Below are positions 39,856-49,536 of a stretch of 64,000 nt of DNA, piece by piece; within the stretch, counting starts at the first letter, position 1; the number at the start of each line of letters is the position of its first letter. The notes under the pieces were generated by a model, which ran no database searches, was not told where the DNA came from, and was given only the letters and a program-made list of their open reading frames with translations. Made by a program: the position numbers and the translations under genes. Source of the stretch: Pseudoalteromonas rubra (GTDB lineage Bacteria > Pseudomonadota > Gammaproteobacteria > Enterobacterales > Alteromonadaceae); the NCBI RefSeq assembly GCF_005886805.2, contig NZ_CP045429.1:3318501-3382500 (forward strand). Direction: 5' to 3'.

Positions 39856-40932
39856 CTAAAGAAATAACACTTTGAACATCATCAGTGCCACACTGATACT
39901 GCCCCAGACTACCGCTAAACGTCGCGGATGATGCGCAACAGCCCACATCAATAGTGGCGTGCTCACTATTACCGCCAAACTAAACAGCTCACCATTAAGC
40001 AATACAGCGACACCGAGCCAGCTTGTAAAGCACAAGCCGTAAATCAATAACGACTGACTGAGTATAACTTTAGGGTACAGCTCAAGGCTGCGCCAGAACT
40101 GCCTGCGCCCCGTAACGTGTTTATCGGTATCCAGATACAAACTACTCCACCACAATTGATTAATCAGCAAGATCACTAAGGTATAGTAATGCAGCAAATC
40201 GGGGCGCTCTTTGGCCATGATCAACCCTGCCCACAATGTGATCAATGATGCCCCTGCACGCCACACAATCATCCAGGGAGACGTCTTGATGACGTAATAC
40301 CAAAAACTAGCAGGGGTTAGTGAGGGCTGTGGCAAAGCAAGCTTTATTTCTGGCCTGAACCAATCCAATGCCAGCCACAGTGTGATGACAGCCAGATAAA
40401 TTGGCAGACTTGGCGCCAGCCACACGGCAATAAAGGCGACCAGCAAGGAACTCAATAAAGCCTGCGGGCGGTAAAGCAAAATTAATGCAAAACACCACTG
40501 CAAAAGCATAAATGCAGGCAGCTGTGGTGCCTGCCAGAGCTTGTCAAAGCCAATACTCATAGCCAGGATCAGCGCAGCAACAAAGAGCACATGACACCCC
40601 AGCAAGAGTATCCAATCTGCTGCAATTTGATGTAACCGGCCGCGCAGCAATGTGCTGTGATGAGCACGATGTGCTGAATCCATGATTGCAGGTTTCAGTG
40701 CCTGTAACAGCAAGCTCTGTAGAAGCAAAAAGCCAAATGCCACTTTGATGGCAAGGTGATGCGAATCAAACGAGACCAGCTTTCCCAAACCATAAAACAC
40801 CCCAATGACCAGCTGGGGAATAAAAATAAAGAACAAGGTTATCAACATCATCGAGAACTGTTGCAGTTGCTTCATCAACACAGCCAGCTGAACACGACAT
40901 GCCCGGTAACGATACTGATAATAATGTAACAT
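39856..40932 (-). CDS. ABC transporter membrane subunit (DUF6136-like)
   Basis: A 358-residue polytopic membrane protein with about nine hydrophobic spans, for example MMLITLFFIFIPQLVIGVFY and ILLLGCHVLFVAALILAMSI. It follows an ATP-binding protein by seven bases on the same strand, with GAGGGG before its ATG, so it is the likely permease of a two-gene ABC system. I recognise it only as a DUF6136-type family confined to a few marine orders. The cargo is unknown. Confidence 0.65.
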   Translation of the reverse strand: MLHYYQYRYRACRVQLAVLMKQLQQFSMMLITLFFIFIPQLVIGVFYGLGKLVSFDSHHLAIKVAFGFLLLQSLLLQALKPAIMDSAHRAHHSTLLRGRLHQIAADWILLLGCHVLFVAALILAMSIGFDKLWQAPQLPAFMLLQWCFALILLYRPQALLSSLLVAFIAVWLAPSLPIYLAVITLWLALDWFRPEIKLALPQPSLTPASFWYYVIKTSPWMIVWRAGASLITLWAGLIMAKERPDLLHYYTLVILLINQLWWSSLYLDTDKHVTGRRQFWRSLELYPKVILSQSLLIYGLCFTSWLGVAVLLNGELFSLAVIVSTPLLMWAVAHHPRRLAVVWGSISVALMMFKVLFL

Positions 40933-40939
40933 TTGCCCC

Positions 40940-41521
40940 TCACCGAAACAGTGGTTGTGTCACAAAGCCAATTTCTATAAAGGGCTGAGGTTCATGGCAG
41001 CTGATGATCACTTGTGCCGGATGATGTTTCAGCCAGCCCAACAACACATCCAGGCTGGCGTGATCCAGTGCCGCACTTGGCTCATCCAACACCAGATAAG
41101 GCGTATTACGCATCATGGCGTTTATGAGCTGACACTTTTTCTGATTGCCGGATGATAACGCACCGTAACGGGTATCCAGGAATGGCTCAAAGGCCAGTTG
41201 GTGTATCATCAGTTCGGGCCAGGGACACGCCCAGCTCTTTACCGTCAATTGCAGTAACTGCCTGGCTGTCAAAAACTCGGGAAAGGGAATGGACTCGCTG
41301 GCAAGCGCAACGACTCTCTGGGCAGCTGGCTGGGGTTGGCCGTCAAATAGTACTTCGCCATGAAAGGCGTCGTCCAGACCTGAAATGATCCTGAATAAGG
41401 TGCTTTTCCCCAATCCGTTTGACGCTTCGATACAGAGCTTTTGCTCTGCCAGTACAGTACTATAGTCAGAGAAAACCGGGTCGTGCAGATACACTTTGGT
41501 AAGGTGTTTTATTTCTATCAT
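40940..41521 (-). CDS. Short ABC transporter ATP-binding protein
   Basis: A 193-residue ATPase, shorter than the usual 220-250. The Walker A motif is EASNGLGKSTLFRI, with Ala in place of the first Gly. The signature is degenerate (ALSSGNQKKCQL for LSGGQ), Walker B is LVLDEPSAALD, and the H-loop His is in IISCHEPQ. The C-terminal regulatory part is missing. It is cotranscribed with the membrane protein downstream, so together they probably form an exporter. Confidence 0.85.
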   Translation of the reverse strand: MIEIKHLTKVYLHDPVFSDYSTVLAEQKLCIEASNGLGKSTLFRIISGLDDAFHGEVLFDGQPQPAAQRVVALASESIPFPEFLTARQLLQLTVKSWACPWPELMIHQLAFEPFLDTRYGALSSGNQKKCQLINAMMRNTPYLVLDEPSAALDHASLDVLLGWLKHHPAQVIISCHEPQPFIEIGFVTQPLFR

Positions 41522-41588
41522 ACAGGTCCTTGTTCATTGCCTGTTCCGATATTAACAAAACACCCCGGCGCCGCATATGCGCCCGTCG

Positions 41589-42494
41589 TTACAAAGTATG
41601 TCGGTTAAAAGCGCGCCCAGCATACTCAGAGATAAAAGTTTCGATAGCGCCACGCTTTTGCATCGTCACAAAGACCTGCTTACCATCTTTCCCACCAAAA
41701 GCAATATTGGTCGGATACTGGCCCTTGAGTGCAACCTTGCGCAGCAACTTGCCCTGCGCTGAGAGTATCACCACTTCGCCTGCGCCATAGCGTGCAACAT
41801 AAAGATTACCGGCTTCATCACAACGCATGCCGTCCAGGCCATGATCCTCAAACTCATAAAACAACTCAGGCTTACCTGTCATGCCCTGCTCATCGAGCGA
41901 AAAAGCCCAGATCCGGCGCTGCACACTCTCATTGACATACAAAGTACGATTATCCGGACTGACTTCGATACCATTTGTGGTGCCCATATTGGCGCGCAGC
42001 AACTGAGTTTGTCCATCGGGTGAGATGCGCCAGAGTTGCCCCTGACCATTTTGCCAATCCGGGTCACTGGCGAAGAGCACGCCATTATCGCTGATCGCCA
42101 AATCATTGGGCTGGTGCATTTTCGGATTATGCGCCAGCACAGAAACCGACTTGTCGGGAGCCACTTTCAGGACATTGTGACCCGTGTAGTCAGCGATATA
42201 CATATTGTCCCGGGCGTCAAAGCGGATCCCATTGCCCGTGCTCCCTTCTGGTAAGGTCAGGTATAAGTTCGCCTCGTCGCGTCCGCTCACCTGGCCGACA
42301 GTGCCCTGTTGCGCAAAATTAACAGCAAATAGTACCCCATTACGATTAACTGCCGGACCTTCTACCCCCTCAGTGAATACCCCATCCGCCACCCAGTCCT
42401 GTGACTGATATAACGCAGGTCCCGATTGAGAAGAAACACAGGCAGCAAGCAAGCTCAATGTCGCACCCAGGATAAAAACATGTCTTATTGGCAT
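41589..42494 (-). CDS. SMP-30/gluconolactonase-like lipoprotein
   Basis: A 301-residue six-bladed beta-propeller. The N-terminus MPIRHVFILGATLSLLAAC ends in a lipobox, so it should be a lipoprotein. Family metal ligands appear in VEGPAVNRNG (Glu), GTTNGIEVSPDNRTLYVNES (Asn) and DHGLDGMRCDEAGNLYVAR (Asp). SMP-30-like proteins hydrolyse lactones of sugar acids. Here the natural substrate is unknown. AGGGA precedes the ATG. It stands just downstream of the CBM9/DUF5916 gene on the same strand. Confidence 0.8.
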   Translation of the reverse strand: MPIRHVFILGATLSLLAACVSSQSGPALYQSQDWVADGVFTEGVEGPAVNRNGVLFAVNFAQQGTVGQVSGRDEANLYLTLPEGSTGNGIRFDARDNMYIADYTGHNVLKVAPDKSVSVLAHNPKMHQPNDLAISDNGVLFASDPDWQNGQGQLWRISPDGQTQLLRANMGTTNGIEVSPDNRTLYVNESVQRRIWAFSLDEQGMTGKPELFYEFEDHGLDGMRCDEAGNLYVARYGAGEVVILSAQGKLLRKVALKGQYPTNIAFGGKDGKQVFVTMQKRGAIETFISEYAGRAFNRHTL

Positions 42495-42589
42495 AGCTTT
42501 GTCCCTAAATATAAAAGTCTGAGTATGCGGTTTCGCCCACGGGCTGTGAATTGAGAAATATTCACGCAGAACTAAGGGCAGAATGCCCC

Positions 42590-44851
42590 TCAGAACTTAT
42601 AGCGCACTTTTAACAATACCGAATCCTGCATTGGGGCTTGCCAGAGCTGCTTTGCACTCTCCAGCCAGGCCTCTGAGCCAATCTGGCTGCGGGGCAACCT
42701 GTCACCTGTCGTTGCGCCACGGCGATAAACCAGAAACAAATCTGACAGCGCGCCCATCCGGTAACGAAGTTTAAACTGACTCGACAAGCGGCGATCTTCA
42801 AAGCTGGTGTCTACCCCATTTAATAACTGTCGCTGGTGGTCCTGTAGCGCAAAAACCTGATCACTGCGCGCTTCCAGTACCGCCCACTCTAGGGTTGAGG
42901 AGAACTCCAACTTATCCGTTATCAAGCCACTGACCTGAATTTTATTAACGAAAAAATCCCGTTCATACTGTGTGACCTGATCTGTATCGCTTGCCACCAG
43001 CCAGCCATCTCCGGTGCGATAAAAATTATTAAACTTAAGTGTCCAGTTTGGATGTGGCAACCAGGTCAAATCAACAGCATACTGTTGCGCACTCCCCTCA
43101 AACCCTTCCTGATCATATTCAAAGCTGGCAGCCCATGAGAATTTACCTATGTAGGGACTGATATACATGACTCGGGTTTCCCAATTACCCGGCACTTCGA
43201 ATGCCTGGCTCTGGCGACCTATGTTGTCCTGCCAGCCACCATTGATCCGGTCAATATGAAAGTCAACCTGACCCCCATTTGCCAGCAACCATTGGCTGAG
43301 ATAGGCCTGCCGGGCCGGTAATTTCAAACCCTCACTATCGGCTTCATAACGAACAGTAAGTGAGTGCTTAATACGAGCTAACCAATGACTCTGAGTATTG
43401 ATTGCATGACTCAACTTCGCCTCACTATACTGCCAATTGTTCCGCTGGGAATACCCTAAATCACTGTTATTAAATCTTTTATTTAACTTAAGGTAACGCC
43501 CTTCCAGACTCGTATTTGGCGAGAACTGATATCCCAGCTGCATCGAGGCCCCATTGCCCGTTTGTTCGCTCACGTGTTCAACCTGGCTTGCCAGTAACGC
43601 CCCCTGAAACGACCAGGTTGCACTTTGATATTGGCTGTCCCAGGCCATAGTCAATGCGTTGCGATCCAGCCAGGGTCGATCGGTATAAGTGGCCAGTAAT
43701 CCTGACTGCCAGTGCTTCTGGCGATATTTGGCCCGGGCGGCATAAAAGCGCTTACCGGCATCACTGTCTAAGTCCTTTTCTTTTACTGCAAACGCCCCCA
43801 CTTGCAACGTCTCGCCCTGATGCACAAACCGGGTAGCCAGATCTATGGGTGTAATAAACTCACTGCCATCATCGCTGCCCGCACCAATTCGACGGGTGTG
43901 GATAAGCTTAGTATCCTGCAATGCCTGCACATTGAATACGGCAATGTCCTGGGTGAAGAAAGGCCGCTTGTCACTACGGAGTGTTTCAACCGCACTGTAA
44001 TTGATATCCACTTCATCACTGTCCACCTGGCCAAAATCCGGATTCACCGCCACCGACAATTTCTGATGATGATTGGGCTTGTAAAACAAATCGAAACCCA
44101 CGTCGCTGTTGTCCGTGGCCTGGTCGGCAAAATGTTGCTGATGACTAAAATAGGGCACAAAACTTAACTGACTATGGCTGGGGATCGCCGATGCCAGCTT
44201 AGGCATGGCAAGGAAAAAATCGCTATTACTGGTCGTTTGTTTTTGATTTGCATAGATATAATTTTTACTGAGGTCATAAAGCTGAATAGATACGCCGATT
44301 TCTCCTTGCTCACTGTCCGCATTATGTGCCGGATTATAAAACGACACCGTATGCCAGGGGATGAACACCTCTGTGGACCAGTAATCTTCCGCTTCAAATA
44401 TTGCCGACTGCCAGTCTCCATCCCAGTCACTGTCCTTAGTCAGCTGTGGCGTAAGCACGGCGTCCTGGGTACCTCCGCCCAGTGTAACGGCAAACTCATA
44501 CGCGCCACTGCCATCACCGGCAAAATCCACAACAATCCGGTTAAACTCAGCCTGCATAAAGGCATCCTGAATATTAAACTGCTTCTGCCTGCTTGCTTCA
44601 TCCTGATAGTTGATGATGCCTATGTAAACACCTGATTGGTCGCTCAATACAAGGGCATGCACCTTATCAGTATGCTCAGTTAAGGTTGCCGGAACCACCT
44701 GGTAAAACCGATTAAATTGTCGGGCGGTTTGCCACAATGCTTCGTCCAGACGACCATCAAGCTTGATGTGCGTGTTGTGTGTTTGATTTGCCCATAGCGC
44801 CTGACTGCTCAATGCCCCACTGATGTATAGGGCGAGATAATACTGCTTCAT
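42590..44851 (-). CDS. Outer-membrane protein with CBM9-like domain and DUF5916 barrel
   Basis: About 753 residues, starting MKQYYLALYISGALSSQALW, a signal peptide behind GGGAG. Residues about 20-200 are a carbohydrate-binding family 9-like domain (THIKLDGRLDEALWQTARQF). The rest is a DUF5916 beta-barrel with alternating hydrophobic strands, ending VLLKVRYKF, the aromatic C-terminus of outer-membrane barrels. These proteins are common in marine bacteria, often beside regulators, but no transport substrate is established. The divergent CadC-like gene is its probable regulator. An in-frame ATG 51 bases upstream would put a polar stretch before the signal. Confidence 0.8.
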   Translation of the reverse strand: MKQYYLALYISGALSSQALWANQTHNTHIKLDGRLDEALWQTARQFNRFYQVVPATLTEHTDKVHALVLSDQSGVYIGIINYQDEASRQKQFNIQDAFMQAEFNRIVVDFAGDGSGAYEFAVTLGGGTQDAVLTPQLTKDSDWDGDWQSAIFEAEDYWSTEVFIPWHTVSFYNPAHNADSEQGEIGVSIQLYDLSKNYIYANQKQTTSNSDFFLAMPKLASAIPSHSQLSFVPYFSHQQHFADQATDNSDVGFDLFYKPNHHQKLSVAVNPDFGQVDSDEVDINYSAVETLRSDKRPFFTQDIAVFNVQALQDTKLIHTRRIGAGSDDGSEFITPIDLATRFVHQGETLQVGAFAVKEKDLDSDAGKRFYAARAKYRQKHWQSGLLATYTDRPWLDRNALTMAWDSQYQSATWSFQGALLASQVEHVSEQTGNGASMQLGYQFSPNTSLEGRYLKLNKRFNNSDLGYSQRNNWQYSEAKLSHAINTQSHWLARIKHSLTVRYEADSEGLKLPARQAYLSQWLLANGGQVDFHIDRINGGWQDNIGRQSQAFEVPGNWETRVMYISPYIGKFSWAASFEYDQEGFEGSAQQYAVDLTWLPHPNWTLKFNNFYRTGDGWLVASDTDQVTQYERDFFVNKIQVSGLITDKLEFSSTLEWAVLEARSDQVFALQDHQRQLLNGVDTSFEDRRLSSQFKLRYRMGALSDLFLVYRRGATTGDRLPRSQIGSEAWLESAKQLWQAPMQDSVLLKVRYKF

Positions 44852-45125
44852 ATGACTGCTCCCGATATGAGTGACTGCACTCATTGCAACAGAAAAGCGC
44901 AACAGAAAAGCTGAAAGTTTCCTGAAGAAGCGTGATCAAGCTCTGATGATTATTGACTTTGTTCTGAACTAGGTTAGTTTCTGCTAATAATACGTGACCG
45001 GCTTAAGCTAACAGCTGCTGAGTTTTAAAAATAACAATGATTGCAATGAAAAAAGCCAGAGCCCAGAACCCGGTTGCAGCACAGATAAAGACTGCAGGCA
45101 TGGAATCATCAACAAAGGATCCAAT

Positions 45126-47153
45126 ATGGAAACATCCACACGCGCTCAACATTATCACTTCCTGTCCTGGCAGTTTGATGCCAGCCAGGATGAATTGCGC
45201 GCGCCTGACAGCCAGGTTGCGATAAAATTAGAACCTCAGGTTGCCAGGCTGCTAGAGCTGTTTGTCTGCGCACCGGATCAGGTGTTGTCACGCTCGACGC
45301 TGAATGAGGCATTGTGGCCAGACACCATTGTCGAATCTAACAGCCTGTATCAGTTGCTGACTAAATTACGCCGGGTGCTGAATGACAGCGCCAGGCAACC
45401 CCGTTTTATCAAAACTGTGCCCAAACGTGGGTACGTGTTTATTGCGCCGGTAGAACGACATCAGCCGACCTCTCAACTGAACGTGCATACTGATACTGAG
45501 ATCCAGCGCGCCGCCGGGAGCAATCCTCATATCAGATTCAAAAAGCGCGCATTGATGGCGGCAATACCAGTCGTCACCGCGTGCTTCAGTGCCATAGCCT
45601 ACTTTTCCACAGTACCTGAGCCAATCACGCTTCCTCAGTATGAAGTCGAAGATATAACCTATGAACTGGGACTGGAATTTGATGTTGCAGCCCACACCAC
45701 GCTGCCGCTATTGGCCTATGTTGACAATTTTAAAACCCTGGTCATCTCAGATAAACAAGGCAATGTCACTCAGCGCCTGCATTTTGATGACCGGGTCGCA
45801 AAACCAGCCTGGCACCCCACTAAAGGCTGGCTGGCATTTTGGCAATATCAGGGAGATGGCTGTACCCTATTGATTGTCAATGCGCATGGGCAACAACTAA
45901 ATCAGTCGCAGGCCATCCCCTGTTATCATATTCAGGCACCAAGCTGGCAATCAGACACCCTGCTTATTGCCACGGTACGCACCCAAGCAGGGACACTTCC
46001 TTATCAGTATAATATTGATAGTAATAAATATATTTCTATTCCACTCAAGCTGAACGACGATGAAAAGCTCATCACAACACTACGAGGCTGGGACAACCAG
46101 ACCTACTACCTGATCAAAGATGCCAGTCAACACAGCCGCCTGGTTACCCTCGATGGTAAAGTTCAGATGCGCTGGTCTTACCCTGTCTGGTTGATTGCCT
46201 ACGATCCTAAGCATCACAGCATGATCACCAATGACAACAGCAAGCACCATAATCTGATTGCCACCACCCGCGATGGACATGAATACCCGGTTATTGCCAC
46301 GCCGCAGGGGATCTTCAGTAGTCTAAGTGTTGATGGCGAGGGGAACATCTTTAGTGCCGCAGAAAGCTGGCAGGTGAATATTCGTGACAAAGACAATCTG
46401 CCAATTTTCTCGAGCTCAAGCCATGACTATCTGCCGGTTACCAATAGCCTCGGCGAAACCGCCTTTATGTCACGCCGCACTGGCGCCTGCGAGATTTATC
46501 TGCACAGTCATGATCGGGTTATTCAGCTCACGCATCACAAAGGCAGTGACTACGTGAACTTTGTCACCTGGAGCCCTGACAACGCTTACATCCTTGCCAA
46601 TCGCGAAACACGATTATTACTGCTCGACCGCACCGGTGTGCAGAAAACCTTTACGCCTCAGCTTGTACTGCCTCTCAGACACTTTGGCTGGTTAGATACC
46701 GATACCCTGTGGGCCACAGATGGTCATGAGGTCGTTATTTACAGTAAAAGCGGGCAATTCAAACACCGTGTTGCTATCGCATCTGACCTGATACTGTACG
46801 ACTATCAAACCCAAAACTGGCTGATTTTTAAAGACTCGATGATTTATCGCACAGCAGATCTGGCGAGCACGTTTGAAGATGAAATGCCGCTCACTACGCT
46901 TGAGCCCCAGGCTTATCATCAGGTGACAAACCCCAGGCTAAGAGATGGCTTCCTGTACTGGCAAAGTGCCTGGTCTAAGACAGATCATATCTGGCGCCTG
47001 GCGCTTGATGGCAAAACCCAGCCAGAACTCCTGAAAACGCAAAACTTGTTGTGGCACTACGATATCGCAGCGGATGGCACTTTACTGATTGCCAAAATGG
47101 AATCTGTCGAAGGAGACATTAAACGTCTGAGCCAAAAGTCCGACGCAAATTAG
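45126..47153 (+). CDS. CadC-like transmembrane transcriptional regulator with beta-propeller sensor
   Basis: A 675-residue protein with an N-terminal OmpR/PhoB-type winged helix (about residues 8-105, LEPQVARLLELFVCAPDQVL and RFIKTVPKRGYVFIAPV). One membrane span follows (about 140-162, ALMAAIPVVTACFSAIAYF), then a periplasmic part of about 510 residues made of WD40/TolB-like blades (WSPDNAYILANRE). This ToxR/CadC layout lets a membrane protein bind DNA in response to a periplasmic signal. AAAGGA precedes the ATG. It is divergent from the CBM9/DUF5916 gene across 274 bases, the natural target of its regulation. Confidence 0.82.
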   Translation: METSTRAQHYHFLSWQFDASQDELRAPDSQVAIKLEPQVARLLELFVCAPDQVLSRSTLNEALWPDTIVESNSLYQLLTKLRRVLNDSARQPRFIKTVPKRGYVFIAPVERHQPTSQLNVHTDTEIQRAAGSNPHIRFKKRALMAAIPVVTACFSAIAYFSTVPEPITLPQYEVEDITYELGLEFDVAAHTTLPLLAYVDNFKTLVISDKQGNVTQRLHFDDRVAKPAWHPTKGWLAFWQYQGDGCTLLIVNAHGQQLNQSQAIPCYHIQAPSWQSDTLLIATVRTQAGTLPYQYNIDSNKYISIPLKLNDDEKLITTLRGWDNQTYYLIKDASQHSRLVTLDGKVQMRWSYPVWLIAYDPKHHSMITNDNSKHHNLIATTRDGHEYPVIATPQGIFSSLSVDGEGNIFSAAESWQVNIRDKDNLPIFSSSSHDYLPVTNSLGETAFMSRRTGACEIYLHSHDRVIQLTHHKGSDYVNFVTWSPDNAYILANRETRLLLLDRTGVQKTFTPQLVLPLRHFGWLDTDTLWATDGHEVVIYSKSGQFKHRVAIASDLILYDYQTQNWLIFKDSMIYRTADLASTFEDEMPLTTLEPQAYHQVTNPRLRDGFLYWQSAWSKTDHIWRLALDGKTQPELLKTQNLLWHYDIAADGTLLIAKMESVEGDIKRLSQKSDAN

Positions 47154-47163
47154 CGCCCACAGT

Positions 47164-47931
47164 TTAATCCTGCCGAGGAATGAACTCACCCTTGATCAGC
47201 CGTTGCCACTGACGCTCAAACTCACCTGACGCTTTGAGCTTTTTCAGGCTGGCATTAAAACGCTCGCGCAGCGCACTGCTGCTCGCTAGAGAGTTTGGAA
47301 ACAGTACATGCGCCCGATAGTTTAAAAAAGGCTTAGAGTGCGCCTGTATTTGGTCTTTCGGCATAGATGGAAAGTGTTCTGCCAGTAAGCTTTGCATCGC
47401 TGTTTCACTGAGCAAAATCAAATCAACGCGATCATTAAGCAGCATGTTGAGGTTAAGCCGGTCATTGCTGACCATAATCACATCCAGCTCCCCCTTTTGC
47501 ATCGCCTGATGAAACTCTGGTACATATTCGTATCCTAAAATCGCGCCTATCCGATAAGGCTTGAGATCATCAATGCTGTGCCATTGTGGCAACGGCGTCT
47601 CAGCCCTGAAATAGAGTAACAGCTGGCCACGATAGAGCTCATCGCTACAATAAAAGTGTTGTTGATATTCGCGCTCGCAAACCCAGTAAGACGCCATGTC
47701 ATACATACCTTGCTGCGCAGCCTGAAAACTGCGCTTCCAGGGCAAATAAACAAACTCGGCGCTCAGCCCTGCCTCTGCAAGTACCTGACGTATGAGGTGA
47801 TTGACAAAGCCATCGTCAACAAGCTTGCTGCCGGTAAACGGTGGATACTCCCCAGTTGCAATGCGAATGGACTCACTTGCCCGTGCAAAACTACAACCAA
47901 CCAGCATTAATAAAACCAGGGTCCAGTGCAT
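47164..47931 (-). CDS. Periplasmic solute-binding protein, family 3-like
   Basis: A 255-residue exported protein: signal MHWTLVLLMLVGCSFARA, then SIRIATGEYPPFTG, the typical first strand of family 3 extracellular solute-binding proteins. DLILLSETAMQSLLAE and FERQWQRLIKGEFIP are also typical. No ABC permease gene is adjacent, so it could be an orphan receptor or belong to the uncharacterised subset of such proteins in this order. The ligand is unknown. It is convergent with the CadC-like gene. Confidence 0.8.
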   Translation of the reverse strand: MHWTLVLLMLVGCSFARASESIRIATGEYPPFTGSKLVDDGFVNHLIRQVLAEAGLSAEFVYLPWKRSFQAAQQGMYDMASYWVCEREYQQHFYCSDELYRGQLLLYFRAETPLPQWHSIDDLKPYRIGAILGYEYVPEFHQAMQKGELDVIMVSNDRLNLNMLLNDRVDLILLSETAMQSLLAEHFPSMPKDQIQAHSKPFLNYRAHVLFPNSLASSSALRERFNASLKKLKASGEFERQWQRLIKGEFIPRQD

Positions 47932-48178
47932 GTTGCTTCACGACAATAAACTAAGCCTTGCTGATACTATAGATGTACCTGACTGATCGCGCTATGTAGC
48001 TTGTCAGACTGAAACAACAAAGCACAAGGGCTTTTAACAGTGCCTAGACTGATTGTCTAAAATGTGTGAGGTGCAAGCACAAAAAAAGTGAGTGTGCTTT
48101 TAAACTCAAGCTCAGGAGACAGCTTTATGTGATATACACCAAAATAAAACAATGATCTATTAATGACATAGACTGTTG

Positions 48179-48582
48179 TTATAAGTCCTTATCTTGGCGC
48201 TTCTTAGCGAATTGCCAACCATATAAACAAGCAATCAGCATGCTAATGGCGCTAAAAAACGAGCTGACTTCTCTTTGCAGTATGGAAACGAAAACCAGCA
48301 AAATTGAGCATATTCCGAAAAAACACAACACATTTTAAGGCCATGATTGCTTAATAAACCTCCCCCTTTACGAGGTTTATTAAAAACCAATCGATAACCT
48401 GGTTTGCCAAACCACCAAGAGCACAAGGCCAACGCAAGTGAGCCTAAAACAGCAATAGAACCAAACGCAGAATTCGCGAAAACCACACCAATCAAAGCTG
48501 CAAAAACGAGCGCAATGAAAAGAAGTATTAAACCGACACAGACCTCTATACCTCTGCCTGATGATTGCTCATAAAAGTTCAT
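48179..48582 (-). pseudogene. Small four-TM membrane protein gene with a one-base frameshift
   Basis: The reading frame starts MNFYEQSSGRGIEVCVGL and runs through two hydrophobic spans to GLKMCCVF. At the six-base T-run of the minus strand (plus strand A-run 48318-48323) it falls into a polar, Cys-rich tail ending at 48235. Adding one base there restores FFGICSILLVFVSILQREVS followed by FFSAISMLIACLYGWQFAKK and a stop at 48179, that is two more membrane spans and a basic end. The unframed product would be about 134 residues. Either the gene is broken, the run is a sequencing slip, or expression is phase-variable. The family is unrecognised. Confidence 0.6.
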
Positions 48583-48659
48583 GTAATTCCAAGGACATAA
48601 CACCAGGCAAAATTGAGACACCAAGTGGAACTGAGCCTGGATTCAATCGCCTCTCTTAA

Positions 48660-49028
48660 TTACTTTGCCCGGTGGCTTGTTGAGAAAACCACACAAGCGC
48701 GAACAAGTTCATAAAATAAAACGATAGCCGCAAATATTAAACAATGATCTGCGGTTGAAACATAAGAATCACCACAATCCCCGTTATATGCAGTTCTGGT
48801 GTAAACGAGTGAAGCAACTATCAGTGCAATAGTGACTACTGAAATATAAGCCTTGTTCCTAGTTCTGCATAATCGAACAAAGCTGGCGACAGTAATCAGA
48901 ATAAGTGCAGTAGTTGCGTAAGGATCGGCATGCGCAAAACTTCGCTCATAGGCACTTCCATCAAAACAAGCTATTGATGAAAAAGGAAAAAAGCACAAGA
49001 AAATAGCGGAGAATTTAATCGTTTTCAC
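48660..49028 (-). CDS. Small hypothetical membrane protein
   Basis: A 122-residue protein starting at GTG with a possible signal sequence (MKTIKFSAIFLCFFPFSSIA). Membrane spans follow at ATTALILITVASFVRL, AYISVVTIALIVASLVY and CLIFAAIVLFYELVRACVVF. Two Cys in YNGDCGDSYVSTADHC lie in the loop between the last two spans. The ribosome binding site is weak. It is one of three consecutive small membrane-protein genes on this strand; none belongs to a family I know. Confidence 0.5.
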   Translation of the reverse strand: MKTIKFSAIFLCFFPFSSIACFDGSAYERSFAHADPYATTALILITVASFVRLCRTRNKAYISVVTIALIVASLVYTRTAYNGDCGDSYVSTADHCLIFAAIVLFYELVRACVVFSTSHRAK

Positions 49029-49134
49029 TGTCGCTTAGTGACCTGTAGTTATGTTAAGGGGAAAGAAAAGCACTACCAAAGCTGTCACGCTCACCTCAGT
49101 TGCCAAAAACAACGCACGGTAAAGACGCCACGCA

Positions 49135-49536
49135 TTACAACTTCTTATCAGTCATTTGCTGTCGTTCTTTTGCCCACAGTTTATCAGACCTAAATGCGTA
49201 CATAAAAACGGGATAAGATATAAACAAAAGTAAGCCGAATGTCCCCAGAGAAAACACCAGCTGAATTAAACTAAAGTGATTAATTGTAAATGCAACTCCC
49301 CACAAAACAACCAAACTACCCGGAACTAAAATCGTAAGTACGAAGATTAGGATAGCTATCGCTTTGCTTCCAATTGCAACCCCGTAAGCATAACCATACA
49401 TAGGTATGAGTATTGAACAGTACAATATGAGCGATACAAAAGTGTTGAAATCTATATGCTCTTTAAATGGTAAGCCAATAAACTCAAGTGCAGTGATGAA
49501 AGCTGAAAAGCCAAATAGTATTTTCCACTTTTTCAC
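49135..49536 (-). CDS. Small hypothetical membrane protein
   Basis: A 133-residue protein starting at GTG behind AGGGGAT. Four hydrophobic spans: ILFGFSAFITALEFIGL, FVSLILYCSILIPMYGYAY, AIAILIFVLTILVPGSLVVLW and LVFSLGTFGLLLFISYPVFMY, with a charged tail (KLWAKERQQMTDKKL). It may be first in a loose minus-strand series with the two genes downstream. The function is unknown. Confidence 0.55.
   Translation of the reverse strand: MKKWKILFGFSAFITALEFIGLPFKEHIDFNTFVSLILYCSILIPMYGYAYGVAIGSKAIAILIFVLTILVPGSLVVLWGVAFTINHFSLIQLVFSLGTFGLLLFISYPVFMYAFRSDKLWAKERQQMTDKKL

Noticed and set aside
48235..48624. The 129-codon frame as an intact gene
   Set aside because: Its C-terminal third is polar and Cys-rich, while a neighbouring frame continues the membrane protein naturally from a homopolymer; I list it as frameshifted instead.
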